From: Actinomycetota bacterium
GTDB lineage: Bacteria > Actinomycetota > Thermoleophilia > Solirubrobacterales > JACPNS01
DNA: 51,463 bases
Reading direction: 5' to 3'
Assembly (NCBI GenBank): GCA_016213645.1
Contig: JACQZY010000023.1
Coordinates: 1 to 51,463, forward strand
The number at the start of each line of letters is the position of its first letter. Position 1 is the stretch's first letter. A program made the translations under genes and the position numbers. Below the pieces are notes generated by a model. That model was not told the origin of the DNA. It did no database searches and saw nothing but the letters and a program-made list of their open reading frames with translations. Below are positions 43,901-51,463 of the stretch, one piece after another.

Positions 43901-46900
43901 AGCTCCGCGGTGGCGATCGCATCGTTTGTGCCGTCGCCGGTGCTCGATCTCTCCGCGGACAAGCCGGAGGCGCTTCCCGGCGACACCGTCCATTACACGG
44001 CCGGACTGAAAAATGACGGCGGCACGCTGGTTGCGTCGGGCTTGATGGGCGCGGAGAATGTGGCCCCCGCGACCGCCGAGGCGGCGTACTTGTCGTACAC
44101 CCTCGAATATCGAGAAGCGAGCACCGGTTTGTGGGTGCCGCTTGCCGGAACGTCGCTTACCGCGCCCGGGTATGCGCCTCGCGAAGCCGCGGCCATATCC
44201 GACGGGGTCGAGCTTGTGGCGCATCCCGCCGCGTCACCCGGCGTGACCTACCAGTCCTCCGGCACCCGCGTGATCGGCACGCAGATCGCGCCCGGCGGCC
44301 TGGCTGCCTGGGGTTATCAGGCGCGCATTACGCTCACCGCCGAACAGGCGCGAAAACTGTTTGATCCAAGCGTGGTTTCAGAGGTGCGAAACGTTGTGCA
44401 TCTCGAGTTCCTGCCGGGAGCGTCCCAGGTGCGCGAGTTGTACAGGTATGGCAGCGACTTCGCGGCGAAGCTGCGATCGCATTCTCCCGAACTGCAAAAC
44501 GCGACCCTCAGTGTGGCGCCGCCGGACGGTCAGCCAACACGCTTCGACTCAGCCACGATTCCCGAGCTTGCCGGCATCCAGCAAGGCCGGCGCGTCGAAG
44601 CGCATCTAAGCCACGCGCTCGCACCGCCCGCTGCGCGAAGCGCGGTCGAACCCGCGGATACCTACCTACAGCGCTTGGCCCGAGCCGATGGCCAGTCCGT
44701 GCGTGCCGTCGCACGCGCCAGGGCCGGTTCTTCGTACGGCCTGCTGCTTGTGCCGCCGCAGAACGTCGGCACGAAGCGGCGACTGCCCGTCCTCTCGATA
44801 GAGAAGTTCGGTCCGCTCAGCGCCACTGCCGGGGATACGGTCGGATTTGACACGGCTCTAAAGAACAACGGCTCCGCCACGGCCGAAGCGCTGACGGTGA
44901 ACGACTGGCTCACGAGCGGGGAACAGACCGTGCTCACCGATGCCCAAGCAGCCCTTTCGCCGGGACAGAGCAAAGGACTGCATGCCGCCTACGACCTGCC
45001 GACCGGCAGAACCGGCCCGCTTGGCAGCAACGCGAGCGTGGCATGGAAAGACGCAAACGGCAACTCATACGGACCGGTGGAGGACGGCTACACCCTCGAC
45101 GTGCAGGCCCCGCCGCAGATCTCGGTCAAGAAGACGGCCCAGCTGGCCGAAGACGCGGACCAGAACGGCCAGATAACCCCCGGCGACACGCTCTCCTACA
45201 GAATCCTCGCCACAAACATTTCAAGCGGGCCCGCCACCGGCGCGGTCTTCACGGACATGCCAAGTGGCGGCCTGAGCCTGGTCGGCGCAAGCGCAACCAC
45301 CAGCACGGGACTGATCACCGAAGGTCAAAACGCCGGCGACTCTCGCCTACGCGTCGACCTCGGCACACTGGCAGGCGGCTCGTCGGCCACGATCACCTTC
45401 CGTGCCCGGATCGACGATCCACTGACCATCGGCGATCAGTCCGCTGTGCAGACGGTCACAAACCAAGGCAAGCTCACCTGCGACCAAATAGGCGAAGTCC
45501 TCACCGACGACCCGTCGCTGCCTGGATCAAGCAACCCAACCGCAACGACGGTCGCCCCCCGCGCGCCAAGCATCACCGCCGCAAAAGCGGTCTGGCTACA
45601 AACCGACGCAGACGCAGATGAAGGCACAGGCGCAGGCGACGCGCTGGGCTACGAGATCACCGTCAAAAACCAAGGCACCCTGCCCGCCACGAACGTGGTC
45701 CTCACAGACGCCCCGGGTATTTACTCGCGCCTGCTCACAGGCACCGTGACCGCCACCGGCGGTGTGAGCGTGGTGACACAAGGAAACGCGGAAGCGGACT
45801 CGTCGCTACGCGTGGAGATCTCCTCACTGCTGCCCGGCCAAAGCGTGACCACCAGGTTCCAGGCAAGGATCGAAGACCCGCTTCCGGCAGGCGTAGGGCT
45901 GATCGCAAACCAGGGCCAAGTGACAAGCGACCAACTCACCCCCGTGGCCACCTACGACCAAAACACCGGAGCCCCCGGCCCGACGATTATGCATTTGACC
46001 CCGCCGCCCCTGCCGGTGGCGGCGATCGGCTCGCCAACGCCTGCCGACGGCCAGACGATCACCCACCAAACAGATATCCAAACCCAGATAACCGCTCCTC
46101 CCGGTCAAAGCGTCTCCTTATGGTGCGTAAAGGCCGGGCCGGTGGGTGGCACCAAGAAGACCCTCGCCTGCGGATCAGGAGAGACAGGCCAAGACCAGAC
46201 GCTCGCCACATTCGATCCCACCACGCTTGAAAACGGCCCCTACGAAATCACCGTCACCGCCACCACCTCAAACGGAGCAAGCGACTCGCGCACCATCAGC
46301 GTGGCCGTAGAAGGCGCCCTAAAACCCGGCCGCTACACCACCACATACCAAGACCTCTCCATCCCGATCCACTCCCTACCGATTCAAGTCCTTCGCACCT
46401 ACGACTCCTTCAAAAAGTCCAAGGGCGACTTCGGCGTCGGCTGGAACGTCGAGATCGCCAACTTCGAGGTCATAAGCAACCACTCCTTCGGCGACGGCGG
46501 CTGGTATGTAAAGAACACCCGCTGCCTAAACGTCTTGGGCCAAAACGTCTGCCTCGCCAAAGAACTCGCCAACGACACCGCGAACTTCACAACCGTGCGC
46601 TGGCCAGATGGCCACACTGAGACCTTCGACTTCAAGCCAGATTCCGGCGCCTCGGTCTACTACGACGCCCGCGCCGCCTTCACGCCGCGCCGCGGCGCAA
46701 CCTCGACCCTGGAGGTAGACGGCGACCCATACCTGACTTACTACAACGACCAAGACCTCTACGACGCCACCGGCACCGAGATCTTCACGCCCAAGCGCTT
46801 CAAGCTGACAGCCAAAGACGGCACGGTCTATCACCTGGACACCGGCAAGGGCCTAACCAAGGCAGAAGACCGCCACGGCAACTCGCTGACCGTCGACGAG

Positions 46901-49621
46901 CACGGCATCACCTCCTCAACCGGCAAGTCGGTCGCCTTCACCCGCGACTCCCAAGACCGGATCACAAAGATCACCGGCCCCTCCGGCCAGCAGACGACCT
47001 ACGCCTACGACGCCGCAGGCGACCTGACCGCCGCAACAGACGCCCGTGCAAACACCATGCGCTTCACATACGACACCGAGCACAACCTGCTGGTGACCAA
47101 TGACCCGGCAAATCGCCCGACCAGAACCGTCACATACGACCAAAACGGCCGCATGGACTCGGTGACAGACGGCACCGGCCACACGACGCAGATCGCTACA
47201 GATGACGATGCTCAGCGGCAGGTGATCACCTCACCCGATGGGCGGCTTACGAGCATCACGGCATTTGACGGGCGCGGGAATCTGACGGAGCTGCGTGAGC
47301 TCTTTGATGGAAGCGAGCGCTCAACGACTTATGCCTATGACGCCAACGACAACCTGGTGAGATCCACCGATCCGCTTGGGCATGCGACAAGCAGCACCTA
47401 TGACGCGAGCGGCAATCAGACTTCGACGACCGACGCGCGTGGAAACACGACTCGCTACGAATACGACGCCGCCAATCAGCTGACCAAGCAGACCCTGCCA
47501 GACGGCGAGACCACGACGATCACGCGCGACGCGTTTGAGTCGCCCACGAAGATCGACCGTGCCGGAGGACGCGTCACCGATCTGGCTTACGACGCAGACG
47601 GACTGCTCACCAGCGTCACCGATCCACTGGGCCGCAGCGTGAGCTTTACGCACGACGCCGCCGGAAACACCACACAGCAGCAGACACCCTCGGGATCGAC
47701 CGCCGCGACCTACGACGCGGCCAACCACATCAAGACACGCACCGACGCCGTCGGCGCCACGACTCGCTTTAACTACGACCCAGACGGCAACCTCACCAAA
47801 GTCGCTGACGCCAACGGCGGCGCCCAGTCCTACGACTACGACTACCTAGGCCGCCTGTTAAGCGAGACTGACCAGCTTGGTCACACGACCACCTACGCAT
47901 ATGACGCCGCCGGCCGCGTCAGCACCCGCACCGACCGAAACGGCCGGACCGAGAACTTCGTCTACGACGCCAACGGCAAGCTCACAAGCAAGACTCAGCC
48001 CGACGGAAACAACACGCAGATCACATACGACGGAGCCGGCCGTCCGCAGGTAATGAAGAACGCCGATACCCAACTGAACTTCGCATACAACGCCGCCGAC
48101 CAGATCACCAACGCCACCAGCACCGGCGTTTCCGGCTCGCCCCAGCCGACCACATCGATCGACTACGCCTACGACGCCGCCGGCAACCGCACATCGCTGA
48201 CGCGCGCGGCACAAGTCACCAGCTACGCCTATGACTCCTTGAACCGCCTCTCTGGCGTGACCGACGCTTCGGGCGGAAACTTCGGCATCACCCGCGACAC
48301 ACTTGGCCGCATTAAGCAGATGACGCGTCCAAATGGTGTCAACACGAACTACATCTGGGACGCCGCAGATCAAGTCAAGGACATAGTCCACGCAGCAAGC
48401 GCCGGCATACTCGACGAGGACCACTACTCCTACAACTCTTCAGGCCTGCGCACGGCCGTCACCGACCACAACGGCCTCCACAACTACGCCTACGACGCCG
48501 CCGGCCAGTTGACCGGCGCAGACAACCCCGGCTCCCAGCCCGACGAGGCCTACGGCTACGACGCGCTGGGCAACCGGATTTCCGGCGGCTACGGCGGTCA
48601 GCACTACGACGCCGCCAATCGCCTCACCTATGACAACGCATACTTCTACGCCTACGACAACGAGGGCAACCTCACGACCAAGACCGACCGGTCGCTAAAC
48701 GCCGTGACCACTTACGCTTGGGATACCGAGCATCGCCTGCGCGCAGTTACAAAACCCGGTGCGCAGTCAACCAGTTACCGCTACGACCCGTTGGGCCGGC
48801 GGATCGAGGTCGCCGGACCCTTGGGCACAAAGCGCTTGGCCTACGGCGTAGACCAGAACTATCCGGTCGAATACGACGGATCAAACAACGTCGCCGCCAC
48901 TTACACCTTCGGCTTGGGAATGGACACGCCGTTTGCGATGCGACGCGGCGGTGCCGTGAGCTACTACCAGCAGGATGCGCTTGGGACGGTTACGTCGCTC
49001 AGCGACGCGGCGGGCGGTGTAACGCAGCGCTACGCCTACGGCGCCTTCGGCCAGCCGCAGACGGCAGGCGACTCGACGGGCAATCCGTTCACTTACACCG
49101 GGCGTGAGTTGGATGGCTTCAGCGGGGATTACTTTTATCGGGCGCGGTGGTATGGGGCTGGGGGTGGGCGGTTTACGAGCGACGATCGAATTCGTGACGT
49201 AAATCGAACAAGCTATTCCGTCAGCAATCCAATCTCGCTGCACGATCCAACTGGCGAATTCTGGCTTGCCGATGCCGCGACCGCTGCTTACATGCGGGGT
49301 CAAACCTTCGCGACCGGACTTGCATCGGCGTCGTCAGGGTTGCTGGCGCGAGTTCTTCTCCGAGCAAATCGTCTCAAAGCCGCGTCAGAAATTACGTTCA
49401 AGACGGAGCACGCGGTGCCACATATGAGTGAAGCTGGCGAACTAACGGCGACCGAAGTCGAGACGGCGATTCAGCATCAGCTAGAGGCGGAGCTTCTCAC
49501 AGCGGACACGATCGGACTCAGCTGGTGGGGCCGTGTAAGTATCCAGGGCGAGACGTGGATTTATCGCGCATATCAGTTCGCTGAGGGAAGGATCAATGTT
49601 GGTACTTATTACAAACCATGA
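40910..49621 (+). CDS. Giant RHS/YD-repeat polymorphic toxin with beta-propeller, PKD and DUF11-like domains
   Basis: From the ATG at 40910 the protein has 2903 residues; a TTG at 40880 and an ATG at 40976 are alternatives. A membrane/signal segment lies at about 43-70. Then come a propeller with seven NLWA-type repeats (75-475), two PKD-like domains (585-770, with VDWGDGTP) and a Gly-Ser-rich beta-solenoid-like part (775-1005). Several DUF11-like domains extend to about 1700, followed by an Ig-like module. The RHS shell begins near 1803, with YD repeats to about 2680. The RHS core (RYAYGAFGQ ... FYRARWYGAGGGRFTSDD ... DPTG) ends near 2785. The remaining 120 residues form a variable tip ending VGTYYKP. 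RHS shells encase and release such toxin tips. The stop overlaps the next frame as ATGA. Confidence 0.9.
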   Translation: MSFTRAVHTDRGSVWRLGAALGMLKSISKSISDKSNASRARLRIIQLLSLPVAVVILAGALLVASLAGATSGQNGSRTFTTDVDFDEGTYDNVVHYTSGSLQLDDTRRVSNVLWAVGSGNSNVLKIDADTGAQLAEYRLMPAGWLWESSNNTAVDSHGNLWVATTAQDPSILGYQTGSVVKIGLAEAGQCADRNDNGVIDTSTGPGDVRLWLGDGFGVQGVGDECILESVRIGSYPSQMVVDSDDNLWAISSARHVRDRTARWNKISPDGEILRIIPCVVDCRTFDGASFDSKGRLWAVGAVGQSWADLLRLDTRLADDDPNLVKIFPAPAAIANLDDFGYQLAVGRNDHIWVTGYTSGKLQEFNDEGVFLSTHSPPNPGGYANDIVVSPFDGNIWADTYAASGVGPGVRRFDQNGNQIAFVRTIGSPNGLDVDGEGRVWVMTLGSTGFKRIDPVANRVDLTVPLTGSQVPYGGGFPGRGRHTSRAVTQPPVSGSWSVVHNSGQPGFEWGRIDWNAEIPDGASLTVTAQSSDDGVSFGPREVVTKNQDLSLSDGRYLKIAVDFTRSSTGESPVLNDITVGGANTPPVAAAGSDQVVDEGSIVMLDGSASIDPDGDPLEFRWDRVTGTGPAAVLSSTADQKPSYEALDDSSARFELNVSDGRESATDETNVSVRNVAPAVSAADASAYAGSAAIVAANFSDPGVLDTHTASVDWGDGTPLEDAAITQGAGWGSLVGAHRYAAAGSYEVIVKVTDDDGAQGTATAQFAIGLPPVIWANRNTDSSALDITGSGNFVTGRVHSNGDLKIAGSSNTIDGDAEYASDLINSGSDNTVTGQSLRAARMEPPINFALADYRPGGPVSAAVSPRYFDHTSACTSGVWMVTGPLPDGVHYSPCGVEIAASNLSATVTIASEREIKVSGSSNRLTAYHDGLLFLSPSTANAAIHLSGSSSSYAGIANARSGQIHVAGSSVQLTCSVIGDRIKLSGSGIKIHGSACVRPSSAVAIASFVPSPVLDLSADKPEALPGDTVHYTAGLKNDGGTLVASGLMGAENVAPATAEAAYLSYTLEYREASTGLWVPLAGTSLTAPGYAPREAAAISDGVELVAHPAASPGVTYQSSGTRVIGTQIAPGGLAAWGYQARITLTAEQARKLFDPSVVSEVRNVVHLEFLPGASQVRELYRYGSDFAAKLRSHSPELQNATLSVAPPDGQPTRFDSATIPELAGIQQGRRVEAHLSHALAPPAARSAVEPADTYLQRLARADGQSVRAVARARAGSSYGLLLVPPQNVGTKRRLPVLSIEKFGPLSATAGDTVGFDTALKNNGSATAEALTVNDWLTSGEQTVLTDAQAALSPGQSKGLHAAYDLPTGRTGPLGSNASVAWKDANGNSYGPVEDGYTLDVQAPPQISVKKTAQLAEDADQNGQITPGDTLSYRILATNISSGPATGAVFTDMPSGGLSLVGASATTSTGLITEGQNAGDSRLRVDLGTLAGGSSATITFRARIDDPLTIGDQSAVQTVTNQGKLTCDQIGEVLTDDPSLPGSSNPTATTVAPRAPSITAAKAVWLQTDADADEGTGAGDALGYEITVKNQGTLPATNVVLTDAPGIYSRLLTGTVTATGGVSVVTQGNAEADSSLRVEISSLLPGQSVTTRFQARIEDPLPAGVGLIANQGQVTSDQLTPVATYDQNTGAPGPTIMHLTPPPLPVAAIGSPTPADGQTITHQTDIQTQITAPPGQSVSLWCVKAGPVGGTKKTLACGSGETGQDQTLATFDPTTLENGPYEITVTATTSNGASDSRTISVAVEGALKPGRYTTTYQDLSIPIHSLPIQVLRTYDSFKKSKGDFGVGWNVEIANFEVISNHSFGDGGWYVKNTRCLNVLGQNVCLAKELANDTANFTTVRWPDGHTETFDFKPDSGASVYYDARAAFTPRRGATSTLEVDGDPYLTYYNDQDLYDATGTEIFTPKRFKLTAKDGTVYHLDTGKGLTKAEDRHGNSLTVDEHGITSSTGKSVAFTRDSQDRITKITGPSGQQTTYAYDAAGDLTAATDARANTMRFTYDTEHNLLVTNDPANRPTRTVTYDQNGRMDSVTDGTGHTTQIATDDDAQRQVITSPDGRLTSITAFDGRGNLTELRELFDGSERSTTYAYDANDNLVRSTDPLGHATSSTYDASGNQTSTTDARGNTTRYEYDAANQLTKQTLPDGETTTITRDAFESPTKIDRAGGRVTDLAYDADGLLTSVTDPLGRSVSFTHDAAGNTTQQQTPSGSTAATYDAANHIKTRTDAVGATTRFNYDPDGNLTKVADANGGAQSYDYDYLGRLLSETDQLGHTTTYAYDAAGRVSTRTDRNGRTENFVYDANGKLTSKTQPDGNNTQITYDGAGRPQVMKNADTQLNFAYNAADQITNATSTGVSGSPQPTTSIDYAYDAAGNRTSLTRAAQVTSYAYDSLNRLSGVTDASGGNFGITRDTLGRIKQMTRPNGVNTNYIWDAADQVKDIVHAASAGILDEDHYSYNSSGLRTAVTDHNGLHNYAYDAAGQLTGADNPGSQPDEAYGYDALGNRISGGYGGQHYDAANRLTYDNAYFYAYDNEGNLTTKTDRSLNAVTTYAWDTEHRLRAVTKPGAQSTSYRYDPLGRRIEVAGPLGTKRLAYGVDQNYPVEYDGSNNVAATYTFGLGMDTPFAMRRGGAVSYYQQDALGTVTSLSDAAGGVTQRYAYGAFGQPQTAGDSTGNPFTYTGRELDGFSGDYFYRARWYGAGGGRFTSDDRIRDVNRTSYSVSNPISLHDPTGEFWLADAATAAYMRGQTFATGLASASSGLLARVLLRANRLKAASEITFKTEHAVPHMSEAGELTATEVETAIQHQLEAELLTADTIGLSWWGRVSIQGETWIYRAYQFAEGRINVGTYYKP

Positions 49622-49650
49622 CGAGCGGCAGTAATTCCGGAGGGCATGCG

Positions 49651-50124
49651 ATGAGCGATTCAAAAGAATTGATGCAAGGCCTTCGTTCAACGGACGCCGA
49701 GACGCGACGTCGGGCCTATGAATTCCTAGCGGAAATCGACGATGTCGACCCCGTTCCATATCTGATTGGCGCGCTGAACGACGAGGATTGGGGCGTTCAA
49801 ACGACTGCGGCGCGAGCTTTGGGCGCGACCGAAGATCCGGCGGCAATCGAACCATTGATTCATGTCCTCACCGACGCGCAAAATCGACTCTGGGAGACTC
49901 GCCAAGCTGCCATGAGGGCGCTTGCGTCTCTTGGATCCTGGGAACCCATAGAAGATCGTATGCTGAAGGATCCGGATTTCATCGTACGGCTCGAAGCCGC
50001 AGGCATCCTTGGGGAATTTGCGCGTCTGGAAGTGGCTCCAGGCTTGGAAGCTGCGGCTGAAAATGACGAAGACGTGCGCGTGCGAGAAGCCGCGCGACAG
50101 GCGCGTTTGCGACTTGAGCTGTGA
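49651..50124 (+). CDS. HEAT-repeat protein, candidate immunity protein for the RHS tip
   Basis: An ATG at 49651 is preceded by GGAGGG at the right distance; an ATG at 49618 overlapping the RHS stop is the alternative. The 157-residue product consists of about four helical HEAT/PBS-lyase-type repeats (ETRRRAYEFLAEIDDVDPVPYLIGALNDEDWGV-like units are visible, and VRLEAAGILGEFA, VREAARQARLRLE). Such solenoids bind proteins. Its position directly after an RHS gene is the usual place for the immunity partner, so that is my inference. The stop overlaps the GTG of the RHS relic. Confidence 0.75.
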   Translation: MSDSKELMQGLRSTDAETRRRAYEFLAEIDDVDPVPYLIGALNDEDWGVQTTAARALGATEDPAAIEPLIHVLTDAQNRLWETRQAAMRALASLGSWEPIEDRMLKDPDFIVRLEAAGILGEFARLEVAPGLEAAAENDEDVRVREAARQARLRLEL

Positions 50125-50249
50125 GCGGCTGGTATGCGGCAAACACCGGCTGCATGAACGTCTTAGGCCAAAGTGTCTCTGCTAACGAACCGAGCGCCGC
50201 CATTGGAGGTCGCGTAAAAAATAGTGGTGTAAATCCCGCCCACGCCTGA
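50121..50249 (+). pseudogene. Relic of an RHS gene (N-terminal shell segment)
   Basis: A 42-codon frame starting with GTG at 50121 reads SGWYAANTGCMNVLGQSV. This matches GGWYVKNTRCLNVLGQNV encoded at about 46500-46555 in the giant RHS gene. The DNA is also alike over roughly 65 bases. It then runs into unrelated sequence and stops at 50249. It is too short to function alone and is best read as debris from recombination or from a second RHS copy. Confidence 0.7.
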
Positions 50250-50271
50250 CCGGCAAAAGACTCCGGCCACC

Positions 50272-50517
50272 GTGGGTTTCACACTCGTTGTCAAGCCAAT
50301 TCACGACGACGAAGGGAAACACCGGCATGCACCTGGTTTTCGGCGTGACCCTGACAATCCGGACGCAGGTTATTTCAATCCGGATACGGGAGAATCACTC
50401 CGTCCTGACGTTCCGCATGGTCCATACGGCGAGCACTATGACTATTCCAAGCGCGGCGTGAAAGGCGGATGGCGAATTTATCCCGATGGCAAAATCGAGA
50501 GAAAGAAGAGACGATGA
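50272..50517 (+). CDS. Orphan toxin-tip-like protein
   Basis: The 81-residue frame starts at a GTG without a clear ribosome-binding site; the frame extends 13 codons further up to a stop but without a standard start. The sequence is Pro/Asp-rich (FRRDPDNPDAGYFNPDTGES) and then reads HGPYGEHYDYSKRG and GGWRIYPDGKIERKKRR. A His-Tyr-Asp-Tyr stretch and a WRIYPDG end recall C-terminal tips of polymorphic toxins. The next gene overlaps its stop as ATGA, as in toxin/immunity pairs. It may be a silent cassette that can be joined to the RHS gene by recombination. Confidence 0.6.
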   Translation: MGFTLVVKPIHDDEGKHRHAPGFRRDPDNPDAGYFNPDTGESLRPDVPHGPYGEHYDYSKRGVKGGWRIYPDGKIERKKRR

Positions 50518-51146
50518 ATAGCTCGAATTCGCCTTCGATCCACTGCTTGAAGCTCGGTGATCGTGGGGTGTCGTACGTCAAGAAAGCTATTGAGAAAGGC
50601 GCTTCGGCACGCCGGCCGTTAGCGGACATGCTTACGGGCGCCGACATTACTGATGCTTTCGCTTTTATCGCTGCATCTTCATGTGAACGAGCCGAACAGG
50701 ATTTCAACGGCATGTACATCGGGTCAACTCAAGCTGACGAACTACTCGAAAGTTCAATTGCATGCTGGATTGGCGAGGAACGGAATGCGAATCGCCAACG
50801 CGTACTAGTTCTCGAAGAGTTCCTAGCGAAAAGATCGGATCCGGCGCCGTCGCTCGACACCGACTATTTCTTTGGTGAATGGACGTATTCGATTTGCACC
50901 ACTCCTACCCAACGGGAGGTGTCAAATGCTTTTGCGGGGCTTGTCAGTCATCCTGGTATCGGTGTACTTAGCTCGCCGGGGCTGCACGTGTTTTCTGACC
51001 ACGAGATTATGCCGGAATCGATGACCGAAATTGCCGCTGCGACCTCCGCCGTACTTGTCTCGGCGTGGGACGATGAGGCGTTTATTGTCGCGCCTGTCTC
51101 GAATCGGATTAACTCTGAAACCATGATGTCGATTGCCAAAGGTTGA
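50514..51146 (+). CDS. Unknown protein, candidate immunity partner of the orphan tip
   Basis: The ATG at 50514 overlaps the stop of the preceding tip gene and is preceded by GAAAGAAGAGA, giving 210 residues. No known domain is recognised. The protein looks soluble and alpha/beta, with few charged runs (FAFIAASSCERAEQDFNG, FFGEWTYSICTTPT, AVLVSAWDDEAFIVAP). Base composition is visibly less GC-rich than the window's core genes. The role as immunity protein is inferred only from gene order and overlap. Confidence 0.65.
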   Translation: MNSSNSPSIHCLKLGDRGVSYVKKAIEKGASARRPLADMLTGADITDAFAFIAASSCERAEQDFNGMYIGSTQADELLESSIACWIGEERNANRQRVLVLEEFLAKRSDPAPSLDTDYFFGEWTYSICTTPTQREVSNAFAGLVSHPGIGVLSSPGLHVFSDHEIMPESMTEIAAATSAVLVSAWDDEAFIVAPVSNRINSETMMSIAKG

Positions 51147-51355
51147 TTACGAAGCGGTTTGGACTAGAGCCGCCGAGCCCCGATTTCTTCGAACGATGTC
51201 GATGATTGCCGACCCCATCTGGCTGCCGTGTGGCCCGCTTCGCGCAGGAAGTCAACCCGAGAGGGCGGTGTTTGCCGAAGCATTTGTAGACGGGTCGTTC
51301 GTGGGTCAAGAGATTCCGAAAACGGGTCTGCCCCGCATTTAGTTGACACCTGACC
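51147..51355. other. Intergenic stretch before the insertion sequence
   Basis: A 69-codon open frame crosses this part (51133-51342), but it overlaps the preceding gene, lacks a ribosome-binding site and resembles nothing I know. The left boundary of the insertion sequence should lie here. I could not identify its terminal inverted repeat because the right end is outside the window. Confidence 0.45.
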
Positions 51356-51375
51356 TGTGAGGATTCCTCCTCACA
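51356..51375. promoter_or_regulatory. Perfect 8-bp hairpin upstream of the transposase
   Basis: TGTGAGGA-TTCC-TCCTCACA is a perfect stem that ends six bases before the ATG of the transposase. In insertion sequences such stems near the left end often block translation of the transposase from outside transcripts. Here it could also hide the ribosome-binding site. Confidence 0.6.
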
Positions 51376-51381
51376 GAAAGG

Positions 51382-51463
51382 ATGTCCGGAATGGCAAAGC
51401 AGTACCCGAAGGAATTCCGAGACGATGTCGTCACCGTGGCCCGCTCGGGCCAGGCCCCGAAGA
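51382..51463 (+). mobile_element. IS3-type transposase OrfA, start only (cut by window end)
   Basis: From the ATG at 51382 (or 51391) the frame reads MSGMAKQYPKEFRDDVVTVARSGQAPK, shown here only as its overall character: the KQYPKEFRDDVV beginning is typical of the helix-turn-helix OrfA of IS3-family elements. Only 27 codons lie inside the window, so completeness and family subgroup cannot be judged. It borders the toxin/immunity cassette region and could have helped to move it. Confidence 0.75.

Noticed and set aside
46980..48900. Regular short repeats that could suggest a CRISPR array or tandem DNA repeat
   Set aside because: They are YD repeats of the RHS protein: degenerate at DNA level and periodic only in the translated protein.

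Overview
The window is a chromosomal segment of a high-GC bacterium, most likely an actinomycete-phylum member. I would guess the Thermoleophilia (Solirubrobacter or Gaiella-like) from gene content only. The main support is a gene order typical of Actinobacteria: pdxS-pdxT, yebC, ruvC-ruvA-ruvB, secD/secF and rel lie within 16 kb. GTG and TTG starts with 4-bp stop/start overlaps are common. Nothing was run against a database; all names come from motifs and remembered family features.

Layout. 1-350: two perfect 122-bp tandem repeats, an inverted copy of part of them, and a tRNA-Met (CAT). 415-4361: an RpiR-type regulator facing an orphan molybdopterin oxidoreductase. 4475-9248: a tightly overlapping operon of an alkyl-DHAP-synthase-like flavoprotein, GlpD and an FGGY sugar kinase. 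9339-13358: a small secreted cupredoxin-like protein, the PdxS/PdxT pyridoxal-phosphate synthase, an M29 aminopeptidase and an SDR enzyme. 13435-25477: yebC (divergent), ruvCAB, a zinc-ribbon/PAS protein, fused secDF, a small membrane protein, recJ and bifunctional rel. 25524-30961: two metallo-beta-lactamase-fold hydrolases, a diacylglycerol-kinase-like lipid kinase, a phosphohexomutase, a HIT hydrolase and an RmlC-like epimerase.

30962-31986 is a 1-kb gap without a credible gene, but with several long perfect inverted repeats; it may encode a structured RNA. Next come corA and a phosphoribosyltransferase. A SAM-I riboswitch with its own terminator then precedes a threonine-synthase-like gene and a CysO/HcyS-like sulfur-carrier gene ending in Gly-Gly-Ala. 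I regard this as the most interesting metabolic unit: its layout suggests a protein-thiocarboxylate route to homocysteine. A CDP-glucose pathway pair (cytidylyltransferase and dehydratase), a sigma factor with a DUF4349-type partner, a zinc-ribbon protein and a ZIP-type transporter follow.

The right end, 40.9-51.5 kb, is accessory. A 2.9-kilo-residue RHS/YD-repeat protein with an N-terminal beta-propeller, PKD and DUF11-like domains ends in a short toxin-like tip. Downstream are a HEAT-repeat protein (candidate immunity), an RHS relic, an orphan toxin-like tip gene overlapping a second candidate immunity gene, and the start of an IS3-type transposase cut by the window edge. Base composition looks clearly less GC-rich from about 49.2 kb on, as expected for exchanged toxin cassettes.
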